A stretch of 64,000 bases of DNA from Microbacterium sp. BH-3-3-3 (GTDB lineage: Bacteria > Actinomycetota > Actinomycetes > Actinomycetales > Microbacteriaceae). The notes under the pieces are model-generated. The model searched no databases. It was not told the origin of the DNA and was given only the letters and a program-made list of their open reading frames with translations. Location of the stretch: NCBI RefSeq assembly GCF_001792815.1, contig NZ_CP017674.1:310001-374000 (forward strand). The letters run 5' to 3'. Below, piece by piece: positions 54,270 through 63,839 of this stretch. Position 1 is the first letter of the stretch. Every line of letters begins with the position of its first letter. The translations under genes were made by a program, and so were the position numbers.

Positions 54270-56249
54270 TCACACGACCGGCAGGTACCGCGCCCACCAT
54301 TCGAGGACCGCGTCGAAGCGCTGCACCCGGTGCTGCGGCCGACCCGCGCGGGTGAGCTCGTGGTCTTCGCCGGGGAAGACGAGCATCTCGGCCTCGGTGC
54401 CCTGGCGCTTCAGCGCCGCGTAGTAACGCGTGGCCTGTTCGAGCGGGCAGCGGAAGTCCAGCTCGGAGTGGAGCACCAGCGTGGGGGTGCGCACCCGGTC
54501 GACGACGGCCATGGGGCTCTGCGCGGCCATCTGCTCGGGGTCGGTCCCGACGTACTCCTGACCGAAGAACGAGCCGATGTCGCTCGAGCCCGGGAACGCG
54601 GTCGGGTCGAGGAACCCGCGCTCCACGATCGCGCCGGCGAAGCGGTGGTCATGCGCGATGATCCATGCGGTCATGTATCCGCCGTAGGACCCGCCCATCA
54701 CGCCGACGCGGTCGCCGTCGAGGCGAGGATCTGCCGCCACGACGCCGTCGAAGAAGTCGAGCACGTCGAAGAAGTCGAGGGTGCCCATCTTCTGTCGGAT
54801 CGACCGGCCGTGGGCGCGACCGTATCCGGCGCTCCCGCGGGGGTTGCTGTAGACGACGGCGTACCCGGCGTCGACGAGCACCTGGGTCTCGTCGAAGACG
54901 TGCACCCCGTATGACGCGTACGGCCCGCCGTGGATCTGCAGGATGACCGGGAACGGCCCCTCGCCCTCGGGCGTGGCGACCCACCCGTGCACCGGGTAGC
55001 CGTCGCGGCCGGCGATCTCGTGCTCGACCGGCACGACGACACCCCGCTCGCGCACGGCGGCGCCGAAGTCGGTGACGGCGCGAACGCCCGCGACGGGGTC
55101 GACGAGCACCAGCTCACCGAACGATTCGGGCGCGGCGACGGATGCCACGACCCGGCCGTTCGCGACGGCGTGGCCGTTGACCTCGAGGTCCCCGCCGAGG
55201 ACCTCGGACACGTCTGCTCCGCGCGTGACGCGCAGCAGGCGCAGGCGCCCGCGGGTGCGGTCCTGCACGAGCACGTCGCCGTCGTCGAACGACAGGTGAC
55301 TGCCGACCTCGCCGAGATCGATCGTCTCGGCGTCGGTGAGCCGGCGCGGACCCTCGGCCTCCAGCAGGAACAGCGAGACGCCGGGGGCGACGAAGTCCAC
55401 GCCCTCCGGACCCACGTCGTTCGCAAGCGCGAAGATCGCCCCGTCGGGCGCCACGGCGACCTCGGCGACCGACAGGTCGGCTGAGGTCGAGAGCACCTCG
55501 CGCTCGGCCCCACCCTCGACCGCGACGGCCACGATGCGGTCGCGCAGGTCGCGGCGGTCGGTCTCGATCACGTCGGGAACGCTCAGCAGCTCGCTGCCGT
55601 CGTGCGTCCAGACGACGCCGCTCCAACTGGTGTCACCCTCGGTCAGCCGCGTGGGCTCGGCGGGTATCACGCGCTTCTCGGGCGCTTCGAGCGCCGGAGC
55701 GGGCGTGTAGAAGGGCTCCGCATCGGTCGAGGGCGCGTCCACCACGAAGAGATGGCTCGGGCGGTCCAGGTAGCCGGCGCCGTTCGAGTGCCACCGGATG
55801 CCGGTGATCCGACGCGGCGGTTCGGCGGCGGCATCGCGCCCCTCGACGGTGCCGTACCGACCGGGCTCGGGCACGCGCGCCGAGAACGCCAGACGCGTGC
55901 CGTCGGGCGACCAGGCGACGTCGGTCACTCCCCCGGGCTGGTCGGTCACCTGGACCGGCTCGCCACCGAGGACCGAGACGACGAACACCTGCGCGCGGCC
56001 GCGCTCATCGGCGCGGAGGAACGCGACGGTGGCGTCGTCGGGCGAGAGGCGCGGCGCCTTGTCGGCGACACCGCGGGTCAGGCGGCGCGGCGCGCCGTCG
56101 GGCAGGTCGACCCGCCAGAGCTGGCCCACTCCGCGGTCAGCGACGAGATCGGGGCGCGAGGTGGCGAAGACGGCGACGTCGCCGTCGGACGAGAGCGCGG
56201 GGCGCCCCACGGAGACGAGCGCCTCGATGTCGACGGAGCGCATGGTCAC
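54270..56249 (-). CDS. S9 family (prolyl oligopeptidase/acylaminoacyl-peptidase-like) serine peptidase
   Basis: A 659-residue cytoplasmic-type peptidase. Residues about 1-400 form a beta-propeller of WD/TolB-like strands (LSPDDATVAFLRAD, WSPDGTRLAFSARVP). The C-terminal alpha/beta hydrolase has nucleophile S521 in GVMGGSYGGYM, Asp in LHSELDFRCP and His in PGEDHELT. It would cleave short or N-blocked peptides. GTG 56249 overlaps the stop of the upstream SDR gene, so the two form an operon. Confidence 0.92.
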   Translation of the reverse strand: MTMRSVDIEALVSVGRPALSSDGDVAVFATSRPDLVADRGVGQLWRVDLPDGAPRRLTRGVADKAPRLSPDDATVAFLRADERGRAQVFVVSVLGGEPVQVTDQPGGVTDVAWSPDGTRLAFSARVPEPGRYGTVEGRDAAAEPPRRITGIRWHSNGAGYLDRPSHLFVVDAPSTDAEPFYTPAPALEAPEKRVIPAEPTRLTEGDTSWSGVVWTHDGSELLSVPDVIETDRRDLRDRIVAVAVEGGAEREVLSTSADLSVAEVAVAPDGAIFALANDVGPEGVDFVAPGVSLFLLEAEGPRRLTDAETIDLGEVGSHLSFDDGDVLVQDRTRGRLRLLRVTRGADVSEVLGGDLEVNGHAVANGRVVASVAAPESFGELVLVDPVAGVRAVTDFGAAVRERGVVVPVEHEIAGRDGYPVHGWVATPEGEGPFPVILQIHGGPYASYGVHVFDETQVLVDAGYAVVYSNPRGSAGYGRAHGRSIRQKMGTLDFFDVLDFFDGVVAADPRLDGDRVGVMGGSYGGYMTAWIIAHDHRFAGAIVERGFLDPTAFPGSSDIGSFFGQEYVGTDPEQMAAQSPMAVVDRVRTPTLVLHSELDFRCPLEQATRYYAALKRQGTEAEMLVFPGEDHELTRAGRPQHRVQRFDAVLEWWARYLPVV

Positions 56250-57010
56250 TCGCCTCCGAACGAACCCGTGTCGCCCACGAGACGGGTGTTGTCGGCGGGA
56301 ACCGGGTCGAGGGCCGCGCGGGCGACCTCGGCCGCGAACTCCGACACGTTGTACAGCTTGCCGGCGTCGTCACGGCGGGCGGCGATCGCGCCGGGGTTGG
56401 CGCGCTCGAGCAGGGTGGCCGTGATGGTGCCTTCGATCATGTCGCCCGAGACGACGGTGAAGCCGATGCCGCGCTCCTCGAGAGCGGGGATCTTCTCACG
56501 CAGCGCGTCTTCGCCGGCCCGCTTCGACAGCGCGACCGGCTCGTACTCGGGCATGGTCGGGGTGGTGCGGATGAAGTGCGCCTGGTGACTGGTCACGAAC
56601 ACCACGCGCGCGTCGGCCTTGAGCAACGGCAGCGCGGTTTCGAGCACGGAGACCTGCGCGTCGCGGTTGAGCAGCAGCGCGTAGTCCTCGGCCATGCCGG
56701 ACTCCATGCCGCCCGAGGCGTTGAGCACGAGCACGTCGAGGCCTCCGAACGTGCGCTCGACCTCATCGAACATCGCCTTCACCGACGCGGGGTCGGTGAG
56801 GTCGGCGCCCACGACGAGCGCCTCGACGCCCAGCTCACGCAGCTGCGACGCGAGCTTCTCGGCGCGCGGCGCCTTGTTGCGGAAGTTGATGACGACATTC
56901 GCGCCGGCCTCGGCGAAGTACTTCACGGTGTCGGCGCCGATGCCGCGCGACGAGCCGGTGACGAGCGCGGTCTTGCCGCTCAGGGAGCCGGACGGAAGGG
57001 TCTGAGACAC
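56246..57010 (-). CDS. SDR family protein with non-canonical active site
   Basis: A 254-residue Rossmann protein: NAD(P) site VTGSSRGIGADT and LNASGG in place of the usual NNAG. The catalytic Ser seems kept (VVFVTSHQAH), but the YxxxK position reads VALSK, with a Tyr three residues further upstream (EYEPVALSK), so Tyr chemistry is doubtful. GTG 57010 with AGGAG upstream is chosen; the longer reading frame to 57232 is Arg/Gly-rich and unlike the family. It is co-transcribed with the S9 peptidase. Confidence 0.85.
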   Translation of the reverse strand: MSQTLPSGSLSGKTALVTGSSRGIGADTVKYFAEAGANVVINFRNKAPRAEKLASQLRELGVEALVVGADLTDPASVKAMFDEVERTFGGLDVLVLNASGGMESGMAEDYALLLNRDAQVSVLETALPLLKADARVVFVTSHQAHFIRTTPTMPEYEPVALSKRAGEDALREKIPALEERGIGFTVVSGDMIEGTITATLLERANPGAIAARRDDAGKLYNVSEFAAEVARAALDPVPADNTRLVGDTGSFGGE

Positions 57011-57230
57011 GGATTCTCCTGACGATTCGAAAAAGGGGGACCGCGAGCGGGGGGACACTCGGAGCCCCTCCCAGCCTACCGATCCCCCGCCCACCGCCAC
57101 CGGCGCCGGGCCGCAGCCGCGCCGCTCCCCGCGACGACCACGGACGCCTCCACGACGCCGCGAACAGCCCCTGTCCACGGGCACGGGCGTGTCGTACGCG
57201 CGTGCTACGTTCTGGCCCGGAGGCCCTGAC

Positions 57231-58028
57231 ATGACCGCATCGCCCGCCGCCCGGCATCCCTACCTCTCACCGGAGGGACCGCGTGTGCTGGCGCACCGGG
57301 GGCTCGTCACCCCGGATGCCGTCGCGAACGGGCTGGTCGACAACTCGTTCGCCGCGGTGGCCGCGGCGCACGCCGCCGGCGCCGTCTATGTCGAATCGGA
57401 CTGCCACCTCACCGCCGACGGCACCGTCGTGCTGTTCCACGACGACGACCTGCGACGCGTCGCCGAAGACCCTCGGGCGATCGCCGATGTCCGCGTGCAC
57501 GAGCTGGCGGAGCTCATGTCGGACCGCGGCGGCCTCATCACCCTCGCCCAGGCGCTCGACGCCTTCCCCGACGTGCGCTTCAACCTCGACGTCAAGGCCA
57601 CCGCCGCGGCCGAACCGGTCGGGCGGCTCATCGCGCCGCACGCCGAGCGGGTGCTCGTCACGAGCTTCTCCGACGATCGCCGTCGCACCGCCCTCGAGGC
57701 GGCCCGCCGCGCGGGGGCGACCCGCCGCCCGGCCACCTCCCCCGGATCGGCGACCATCGCCCGCCTGCTGGCGGCGCGCGTGCTGGGCCAGCGCCGGCGT
57801 GTGCGGGAGCTGCTCGCCGACCTCGATGCGCTGCAGGTGCCCGAGCGGCACGGGGTGATCCCGGTCGTGACCCCGGGCTTCGTCCGCGACGCGCACGCCG
57901 CCGGCGTCGAGGTGCACGTGTGGACGGTCAACGAATCCGCCGACATGCACCGCCTGCTCGACCTGGGCGTCGACGGGCTGGTCACCGACCGCGCCGACCT
58001 GGCTCTGGCCGTGGTGAACGAACGGTGA
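57231..58028 (+). CDS. Glycerophosphodiester phosphodiesterase
   Basis: A 265-residue TIM-barrel enzyme (GDPD family) hydrolysing glycerophosphodiesters to glycerol 3-phosphate. Motifs: VLAHRGLVTP with the catalytic His, VESDCHLTADGTVVLFHDDDLRR with metal ligands and the second His, and HVWTVNESADMHRLLDLGVDGLVTD. No signal peptide, so probably cytoplasmic. GGAGG at 57219-57223 supports ATG 57231; TACGTT near 57205 may be the -10. Confidence 0.92.
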   Translation: MTASPAARHPYLSPEGPRVLAHRGLVTPDAVANGLVDNSFAAVAAAHAAGAVYVESDCHLTADGTVVLFHDDDLRRVAEDPRAIADVRVHELAELMSDRGGLITLAQALDAFPDVRFNLDVKATAAAEPVGRLIAPHAERVLVTSFSDDRRRTALEAARRAGATRRPATSPGSATIARLLAARVLGQRRRVRELLADLDALQVPERHGVIPVVTPGFVRDAHAAGVEVHVWTVNESADMHRLLDLGVDGLVTDRADLALAVVNER

Positions 58029-58079
58029 ACGCCAGCTGACTGAGCATTCTCTGTGAAACCCGGCCGCGGGCCCGCCGTT

Positions 58080-58106
58080 CGAATAAAGCGCACAGGTGCG
58101 AGCGTT
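58080..58106 (+). promoter_or_regulatory. Possible sigma-R-like promoter of rbpA (CGAAT-N19-GTT)
   Basis: CGAAT at 58080-58084 and GTT at 58104-58106 are 19 nt apart. rbpA is a sigma-R target in Streptomyces, but the -35 here is one base off GGAAT. TTATAC just downstream (58105-58110) is an alternative vegetative -10. Confidence 0.35.
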
Positions 58107-58136
58107 ATACATGGGGACCGACGAGAGGACCACACA

Positions 58137-58508
58137 ATGGCAGACCGCAGTCTCCGCGGCATCCGACTCGGCGCCCAAAGCCTCCAGAGCGAAGACGGCG
58201 TCGTGTTTCACGACCGTGCACAACACACGTACAACTGCAGCACCTGCGGACGCGACACCGTCCTGACGTTCGCTGCAGACGCCGAGGTTCCGGAGTCCTG
58301 GGAGTGCCGCACGTGCGGCGCCGAAGCGCTGCTGCGCATCGGTGACGGCATCGCGACCGTCGACCACAGCGGCGACAAGGCCGCCCGTACGCACTGGGAC
58401 ATGCTCCTGGAGCGTCGCACCCTCCCCGAGCTCGAAGAGCTGCTCGAAGAGCGTCTCGCCTTCGTGCGCGCCCGCCGTGGCGCCGGGAACGAGAAGCTCA
58501 GCGCCTGA
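58137..58508 (+). CDS. rbpA: RNA polymerase-binding protein RbpA
   Basis: A 123-residue actinobacteria-specific factor that binds RNA polymerase and the primary sigma factor and aids open-complex formation. The core domain keeps C34-C37 (CSTCGRD) and C57-C60 (CRTCG) for zinc. The C-terminal helix (HWDMLLERRTLPELEELLEERL) is the sigma-interaction region. GAGAGGA precedes ATG 58137. A terminator hairpin follows inside the end of convergent lnt. Confidence 0.95.
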   Translation: MADRSLRGIRLGAQSLQSEDGVVFHDRAQHTYNCSTCGRDTVLTFAADAEVPESWECRTCGAEALLRIGDGIATVDHSGDKAARTHWDMLLERRTLPELEELLEERLAFVRARRGAGNEKLSA

Positions 58509-58523
58509 CGCTGAGAAACGGAT

Positions 58524-60119
58524 TCAGACGCCGGCCCCTTCGGGGGTCGGCGTCTTCTTCGTGGCGCGGGACCGCACCGCGACGAGCACACCGGCCGCCA
58601 GCAGAGCGACGAGGCTCCCCCCGCCCACCACGATCTTGACCGCGGGTCCGATGACCGTCGCGGGGGTGAGACCGGTGCGCAGCGGCACGTCGGTGAGCAT
58701 GTGCCCCGCGACGTCGACGGGCAGCTCGTCGAGGGTGGCCCCGTCGGGTGCGATGACCTGGCTCGTGCCCACGGTCGAGAGGTTCACCACCGAACGACCG
58801 GTCTCGATCGCCCGCATGCGCGCGAAGGCGAGCTGCTGCAGGTTCTCGTCGGTGCCGCGAAAGTCGGCGTTGTTGGTCTGGAACATGTAGATCTGCGCCC
58901 CCGCGGCCGCGCCGTCCCACACCACGTCGTCGTAGATCACGTCGAAGCAGATGGCAAGGCCCATGCCGACACCGTTCAGGTCGAAGAGCGGGCTCGCCGT
59001 TCCGGGGGTGTACTCGCGCCCGATCAGACCGATCAGGTCGGGAGCGAACGGCTCCCAGAACGCCCGGTCGGGCACGTACTCGCCGAACGGCACCGGATGC
59101 CGTTTGTCGTACGTGGCGATCGCCCCGCCGTCGGGGGTCCACAGCAGCGCGGAGTTGAACAGGTCGGGCCCGCGCTCGGTCACCGCTGACACGAGCAGCG
59201 GCGCGTCGACCCGGCGCGACAGCTCGTCGAGCACGGCGGCGGTCGGTCGCGAGGCGGTCGGGTCGGAGTCGACGCCACCCTCGGGCCAGAGCAGCACGTC
59301 CATGTCCTGCCCGAGAAGCGGAGCGGATGCCGCCAGCTGCGCGTTCAGCACGGCGTTGCGGGAGCGCTGGTCGAAGTAGCCGGCGGGACCGTTGCCCTGC
59401 GCCGCGCCCACGCGCAGCGAGCCCGCGTCGGTGGTCGGGAACTGCGGCAGCGCCACGAGCACGACCAGCACGAGTGCGGCCGGCACGGCACGCGCGAGAC
59501 GGCGGAACCGCCCGGTGCGCACGAACTCGATCGCCATGGCGCACAGCAGCACGACGAGGAACGTCAGCCCCGACATGCCGACCCACGACGCCACCTCGGC
59601 GAAGGGCCCGTTCACCTGCGAGACGCCGATACGTCCCCAGGGGAAGCCGCCGTACGGCCACGAGCCGACGACCTGCTCGCGCAACGTCCACAGCCCCGCG
59701 ACGAGGGCCGGCAGCAGCACGAGCCGTCCGAGCGTTCCCGGCGCCAGCCGCGGCATCCATCGGTAGGCCAGCGCGATGGGGATGGCGAACACCGCGGTGA
59801 GCAGCGCTTCGAGCACCGACAGCGCGATCCACGGGATGGGTCCCAGGTAGCGCGCCGTGAAGAGCAGGTTGACCGAGAAGAAGGCCGCCCCGAACAGGAA
59901 CCCCACGAGCAGCGACGACCAGATGCCCCGACCGGCGAGGACGACGAGCGCGAGCACCACGGCGGGCAGTGCCATCGGCCACCACGCCAACGCGGGGAAC
60001 GCGGTGACCAGCAGCAGACCCGCCACGACCGAGAGCGGCGCCGCGAACGCCAGACGCAGCACCGACGGGGCGGGCTCGGCGAGGCGCGCGCGCGGACGGC
60101 GCGTCGACACGGCGCTCAC
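58524..60119 (-). CDS. lnt: Apolipoprotein N-acyltransferase
   Basis: A 531-residue membrane enzyme N-acylating diacylglyceryl-Cys lipoproteins. About six to seven N-terminal membrane helices are followed by an extracytoplasmic nitrilase domain with the Glu (LLWPEGG), Lys (TYDKRHPVPFGEYVP) and Cys (AICFDVIYD) catalytic triad, then a last helix and a basic tail. GTG 60119 overlaps the helY stop (GTGA); GTG 60110 is an alternative. Together with lgt in this window it covers two of the three lipoprotein maturation steps (lspA is absent). Confidence 0.92.
   Translation of the reverse strand: MSAVSTRRPRARLAEPAPSVLRLAFAAPLSVVAGLLLVTAFPALAWWPMALPAVVLALVVLAGRGIWSSLLVGFLFGAAFFSVNLLFTARYLGPIPWIALSVLEALLTAVFAIPIALAYRWMPRLAPGTLGRLVLLPALVAGLWTLREQVVGSWPYGGFPWGRIGVSQVNGPFAEVASWVGMSGLTFLVVLLCAMAIEFVRTGRFRRLARAVPAALVLVVLVALPQFPTTDAGSLRVGAAQGNGPAGYFDQRSRNAVLNAQLAASAPLLGQDMDVLLWPEGGVDSDPTASRPTAAVLDELSRRVDAPLLVSAVTERGPDLFNSALLWTPDGGAIATYDKRHPVPFGEYVPDRAFWEPFAPDLIGLIGREYTPGTASPLFDLNGVGMGLAICFDVIYDDVVWDGAAAGAQIYMFQTNNADFRGTDENLQQLAFARMRAIETGRSVVNLSTVGTSQVIAPDGATLDELPVDVAGHMLTDVPLRTGLTPATVIGPAVKIVVGGGSLVALLAAGVLVAVRSRATKKTPTPEGAGV
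58527..58554. terminator. Terminator of rbpA within the 3' end of lnt
   Basis: GACGCCGGCCCC and GGGGTCGGCGTC pair (one G-U) around a TTCG loop, followed by TTCTTC on the plus strand. It begins right beside the lnt stop, so it is also coding sequence of lnt. Confidence 0.8.
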
Positions 60120-62599
60120 GCGGACGTGTACGCGACGATGCCGCGCCGCACGGAATCCAACGCCGTGCGCGCGGTCGACGCGAGCTTCGGTTCGGCGACG
60201 AGCGAGATCTGGTCGAGCAGGTCGATCGTCTGCTTGACCCAGCGGACGAAGTCCCCCGCGGCCATGTCCGCGAGGGTGAGCACGCTGTCGAGGGGCAGAC
60301 CCTTCGCCCACGCGTGCATGGCGGGGGCCAGGCCGGAGGCGGGTTCCGCCGAGCCCGGCAGGCGGTGGTCGCGCTCGAGGTCGTCGAGCTCCTGCCAGAG
60401 GGTCTGCGTGGCATCGAGCGCCCCGCGGAACGCGCCGCGCGGCAGACCCCGCTCGCCCGGCCCGGCCTCGTCGCGGCGCGGTTCGTACACGAGGCAGCAG
60501 GCGAGGGCGGCAAGGGACGGGGCATCGAGTCCGTCCCACAGGCGCTGGCGCAGCGACTCGGCCACGAGCAGGTCGCGCTCACCGTAGATGCGGCGCATCG
60601 TGCGACCCGCGGGGGTCAGCACCGTGGCACCGTCGTCTTCGATCGCGACGTACTCCAGGGCGGCGAGCACCTCGACGACCCGGTCGAAGACGCGCGCGAC
60701 GTTACCGGTGCGCTGATCGATCTGCTGCCGGGTCTTGTCGGTGGTGCGCTTGAGCTTCCAATACCGCTCCGCCCAGCGGGCGTGGGCCTCGCGATCGGGG
60801 CACGACTGGCAGGGGTGCCGCTGCATGCGCCGGCGCAGCGACTGGATCTGCTCCTGCCGCTCGTCGCGCAGGCGACGGGGCGCCGTGGCGTCGCGCCGGT
60901 TGATCTTCTCGAGATCGCTGAGTTCGCGGCGGATCGTGGAGTACTCGCGGAAGTCCCCGCGGTCGCACGTCATCGCCTGCTCGTAGCCCGAGAGCGACTC
61001 CTCGGCATCCTTCACCTGACGCGCGAGACCGACGACCGAGCGGTCGGCCTGGAACTGCGCGAACGACGACTCGAGCACCTCGCGGGCCCGGGCCCGACCG
61101 AACTGGTCAATGAGGTTGACGGCCATGTTGTACGTGGGCCGGAAGCTCGAGTTCAGCGGATAGGTGCGGCGCGAGGCCAGCGCCGCGACCGACTGCGGGT
61201 CGAGGCCCTCGGTGAACTGCACCACCGCGTGGCCCTCGACGTCGATGCCGCGGCGGCCGGCGCGACCGGTCAGCTGCGTGTACTCCCCCGACGTGATGGC
61301 CACGCGAGCTTCGCCGTTGAACTTCTCGAGCTTCTCGAGCACGACCGTGCGTGCCGGCATGTTGATGCCGAGCGCCAGTGTCTCGGTCGCGAAGACGACC
61401 TTGACGAGCTTGCGACGGAACAGCTCCTCGACGACCTCTTTGAACGCCGGCAGCAGGCCCGCGTGGTGCGAGGCCATGCCGCGCTCGAGGTTGTCGCGCC
61501 ACTCCCAGAAGTGCAGGACGGCGAGGTCCTCGTCCTTCAGTGTGAAAGTCAGCTCGTCGACGATCTGGCGGATCTCGACGCGCTCCTCGGCCGAGGTCAG
61601 CCGCACGTTCGCGCGCCGCAGCTGCTGCACGGCGGCGTCGCAGCCGGCGCGGCTGAAGATGAAGAAGATCGCAGGCAGCAGGTGGTTGCGCTGCAGCAGC
61701 TCCACGACCTCGGGACGGTCGATGCGCTCGATGCGGGGCCCCTGCGCCGCACGGGTCGGCTTGTGCCCGGCACGGCGCTGGCCCGCGTGGCGCGGACCTC
61801 CGGCGTGGCGGGCCGAGCGGTACTCCTGCGCGCGCCGGTTGTTCTCGTATCCCCCGGAGTTGCCCCCGCGAATGCGCAGCAGCTCCTGGTTCACCTGGGC
61901 GGTGGCGACCCCCGCCCGGTCGTCGAACAGCGGCAGCAGATCGCCGCGCACGAGCACGTGCTGCTCGAGGGGCACGGGCCGGGTCTCCGACACGATCACC
62001 TCGGTGTCGCCGCGCACGGTGTCGAGCCAGTCGCCGAACTCCTCGGCATTCGACACGGTCGCCGACAGCGACACGAGTTTGACCGACGACGGCAGGTGGA
62101 TGATGACTTCTTCCCACACCGCGCCACGGAAGCGGTCGGCGAGGTAGTGCACCTCGTCCATGACGACGAAGCGCAGGCCACGCAGGGCCGGCGAATCGGC
62201 GTACAGCATGTTGCGCAGCACCTCGGTCGTCATCACGACGATGCGCGCCGAGGAGTTGATGTTCGTGTCGCCGGTGAGCAGGCCCACCTCGTCGTCGCCG
62301 TAGATCTCTTGCAGCTCGTGGAACTTCTGGTTCGACAACGCCTTGATCGGCGTGGTGTAGAACGCCTTGTCCCCGGGCTCCGACATCGCGAGGTGGATGG
62401 CGAACTCGCCGACGATGGTCTTTCCGGCGCCGGTGGGGGCCGCCACCAGCACGCTCCGCCCGTCTTCGAGCGCGTGGCATCCGGCGATCTGGAAGTCGTC
62501 GAGCTCGAACCGCTGCATCTCGGCGAAGTCGGCCGTGTGCGGGTGCGTCGAACGGGCGCTGGCGCGCGCGAAACGCTCGGCCGGACTCGGCGCGCTCAC
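60116..62599 (-). CDS. helY: DEAD/DEAH-box helicase, Ski2/HelY type
   Basis: An 827-residue RNA/DNA helicase. Walker A APTGAGKT (54-61), motif II VVMDEVHYLAD, motif III SLSATVSNAEEF and motif VI QLTGRAGRRGID are visible; a Cys cluster (CQSCPD) and a long helical C-terminal domain follow, as in Ski2/Mtr4-like proteins. GTG 62599 overlaps the tatC stop (GTGA); a longer frame runs into tatC antiphase and is not used. Gene order tatA-tatC-helY is conserved in actinobacteria. Confidence 0.92.
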   Translation of the reverse strand: MSAPSPAERFARASARSTHPHTADFAEMQRFELDDFQIAGCHALEDGRSVLVAAPTGAGKTIVGEFAIHLAMSEPGDKAFYTTPIKALSNQKFHELQEIYGDDEVGLLTGDTNINSSARIVVMTTEVLRNMLYADSPALRGLRFVVMDEVHYLADRFRGAVWEEVIIHLPSSVKLVSLSATVSNAEEFGDWLDTVRGDTEVIVSETRPVPLEQHVLVRGDLLPLFDDRAGVATAQVNQELLRIRGGNSGGYENNRRAQEYRSARHAGGPRHAGQRRAGHKPTRAAQGPRIERIDRPEVVELLQRNHLLPAIFFIFSRAGCDAAVQQLRRANVRLTSAEERVEIRQIVDELTFTLKDEDLAVLHFWEWRDNLERGMASHHAGLLPAFKEVVEELFRRKLVKVVFATETLALGINMPARTVVLEKLEKFNGEARVAITSGEYTQLTGRAGRRGIDVEGHAVVQFTEGLDPQSVAALASRRTYPLNSSFRPTYNMAVNLIDQFGRARAREVLESSFAQFQADRSVVGLARQVKDAEESLSGYEQAMTCDRGDFREYSTIRRELSDLEKINRRDATAPRRLRDERQEQIQSLRRRMQRHPCQSCPDREAHARWAERYWKLKRTTDKTRQQIDQRTGNVARVFDRVVEVLAALEYVAIEDDGATVLTPAGRTMRRIYGERDLLVAESLRQRLWDGLDAPSLAALACCLVYEPRRDEAGPGERGLPRGAFRGALDATQTLWQELDDLERDHRLPGSAEPASGLAPAMHAWAKGLPLDSVLTLADMAAGDFVRWVKQTIDLLDQISLVAEPKLASTARTALDSVRRGIVAYTSA

Positions 62600-63417
62600 G
62601 CGATGGGCCCCGACGGCGTTGCGGCCGCGGCGGCGCGACGCGCCTTGCGGCGGTCGAACAGCATCGACACCCCGGCGGCGGCGAAGAACAGCACGGTGAG
62701 GATGGCGGCCAGCATGAGCATGCTGATGATGTCGGCCGCCGGGGTGGCGAGGGCCGAGAACAGGGTGGCGATGAGGATCGCGACCCGCCAGCCCTTCAGG
62801 ATCGCCTTGCCGCTCATGATGCCGGCGACGTTCAGCGCGACCAGGAACACCGGCAGCACGAACGCCACGCCCACCACGATCATGAGCTTGAACACGAAGT
62901 CGTAGTAGTCGGTGGCGTTGTAGAAGTTGACGCCGCCCTCGGGCGTGAAGCCCCACATGAGCTCGATCACGTGCGGGACGATCAGCAGCCCCACCCAGCA
63001 GCCCACGAAGAACAGCGGGACCGCGGATGCCACGAACCCGACCGTGTAGCGCACCTCTTTGCGCGTGAGTCCGGGCATGATGAACGCCCAGATCTGCCAC
63101 AGCCACACCGGTGCCGACAGGAAGATGCCGATCGAGAACGCGATGCGCATGCGCAGGTCGAACGCCGAGGTCACCGAGGTGAAGTTCAGCGCCGAGAAGT
63201 CGTCGCCGCGGCGCTCCGCGATCGCACGGATCGGCTCGGTGATCAGGTGGATGATCGGGTCGGTGATGATGAACGCGACCACCATGCCCACCACGAGGGC
63301 GGCAGCCGCGATCATCAGACGCTTGCGCAGCTCCACGAGATGCGCGCCGATGGACATGCGCTTATCGCGCCGCGGCCCCTCGGGGAGGTCGATGCGCGGC
63401 GGGCCTGCCGTCACCAC
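62596..63417 (-). CDS. tatC: Twin-arginine translocase subunit TatC
   Basis: A 273-residue membrane protein with six helices, the receptor for Tat signal peptides. Motifs: MSIGAHLVELRKRL, SAPVWLWQIWAFIMPGLTRKE (with the conserved FxxPGL region) and LPVFLVALNVAGIMSGK. GTG 63417 or 63414 may start it, 3-6 nt after tatA; an internal ATG before SIGAHL would give a shorter but functional-looking protein. Confidence 0.94.
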   Translation of the reverse strand: MVTAGPPRIDLPEGPRRDKRMSIGAHLVELRKRLMIAAAALVVGMVVAFIITDPIIHLITEPIRAIAERRGDDFSALNFTSVTSAFDLRMRIAFSIGIFLSAPVWLWQIWAFIMPGLTRKEVRYTVGFVASAVPLFFVGCWVGLLIVPHVIELMWGFTPEGGVNFYNATDYYDFVFKLMIVVGVAFVLPVFLVALNVAGIMSGKAILKGWRVAILIATLFSALATPAADIISMLMLAAILTVLFFAAAGVSMLFDRRKARRAAAAATPSGPIA

Positions 63418-63420
63418 GAC

Positions 63421-63675
63421 TTAGATCGTGGGGTCGTTCGACCTGCGCGGCTCGGGGGCGGCGGTCGAAGCGGTGCCGGTCTCGGTGGCGCGCGGCGTCT
63501 CGGGCGTGGGAGCCACGACCTCGTCGTCGCGCTTCATCTCTTTCATCTCGCTCTTGAACACGCGAGCTGACTGGCCGACGCTCTTCGCGAGGGCGGGGAG
63601 CTTGGCGGCGCCGAACAGCAGAAGGATGACGGCCAAGACGATCAGCAGGTGCCATCCGGTCAATCCCTGAAACAT
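63421..63675 (-). CDS. tatA: Sec-independent translocase protein TatA
   Basis: An 84-residue protein with one membrane helix (about 8-22), the FGAAKLP hinge and an amphipathic helix (ALAKSVGQSARVFKSEMKEMK), then a disordered acidic/Pro tail. It forms the Tat pore with TatC. GAGGAG precedes the ATG on the minus strand. Confidence 0.94.
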   Translation of the reverse strand: MFQGLTGWHLLIVLAVILLLFGAAKLPALAKSVGQSARVFKSEMKEMKRDDEVVAPTPETPRATETGTASTAAPEPRRSNDPTI

Positions 63676-63839
63676 GAGGACTCCTCGTCTTGTTCGGGCG
63701 TGGACATCAGTCTAACCCGCGGTTTCGGCCGCGGACCAGACGGGCCCACGGGTGCGACTACTGGGTGCGGACGCTCAGGCGCGGCGATCGGGTCGGCCAG
63801 CGGCTCCTCGTCGTCGCGGAGGGCCGAGCGGGAGGACGC

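Noticed and set aside
60116..63106. A 996-residue HelY with an N-terminal extension
   Set aside because: The extra 169 residues are antiphase translation of tatC. GTG 62599 with the GTGA overlap gives the normal N-terminus.
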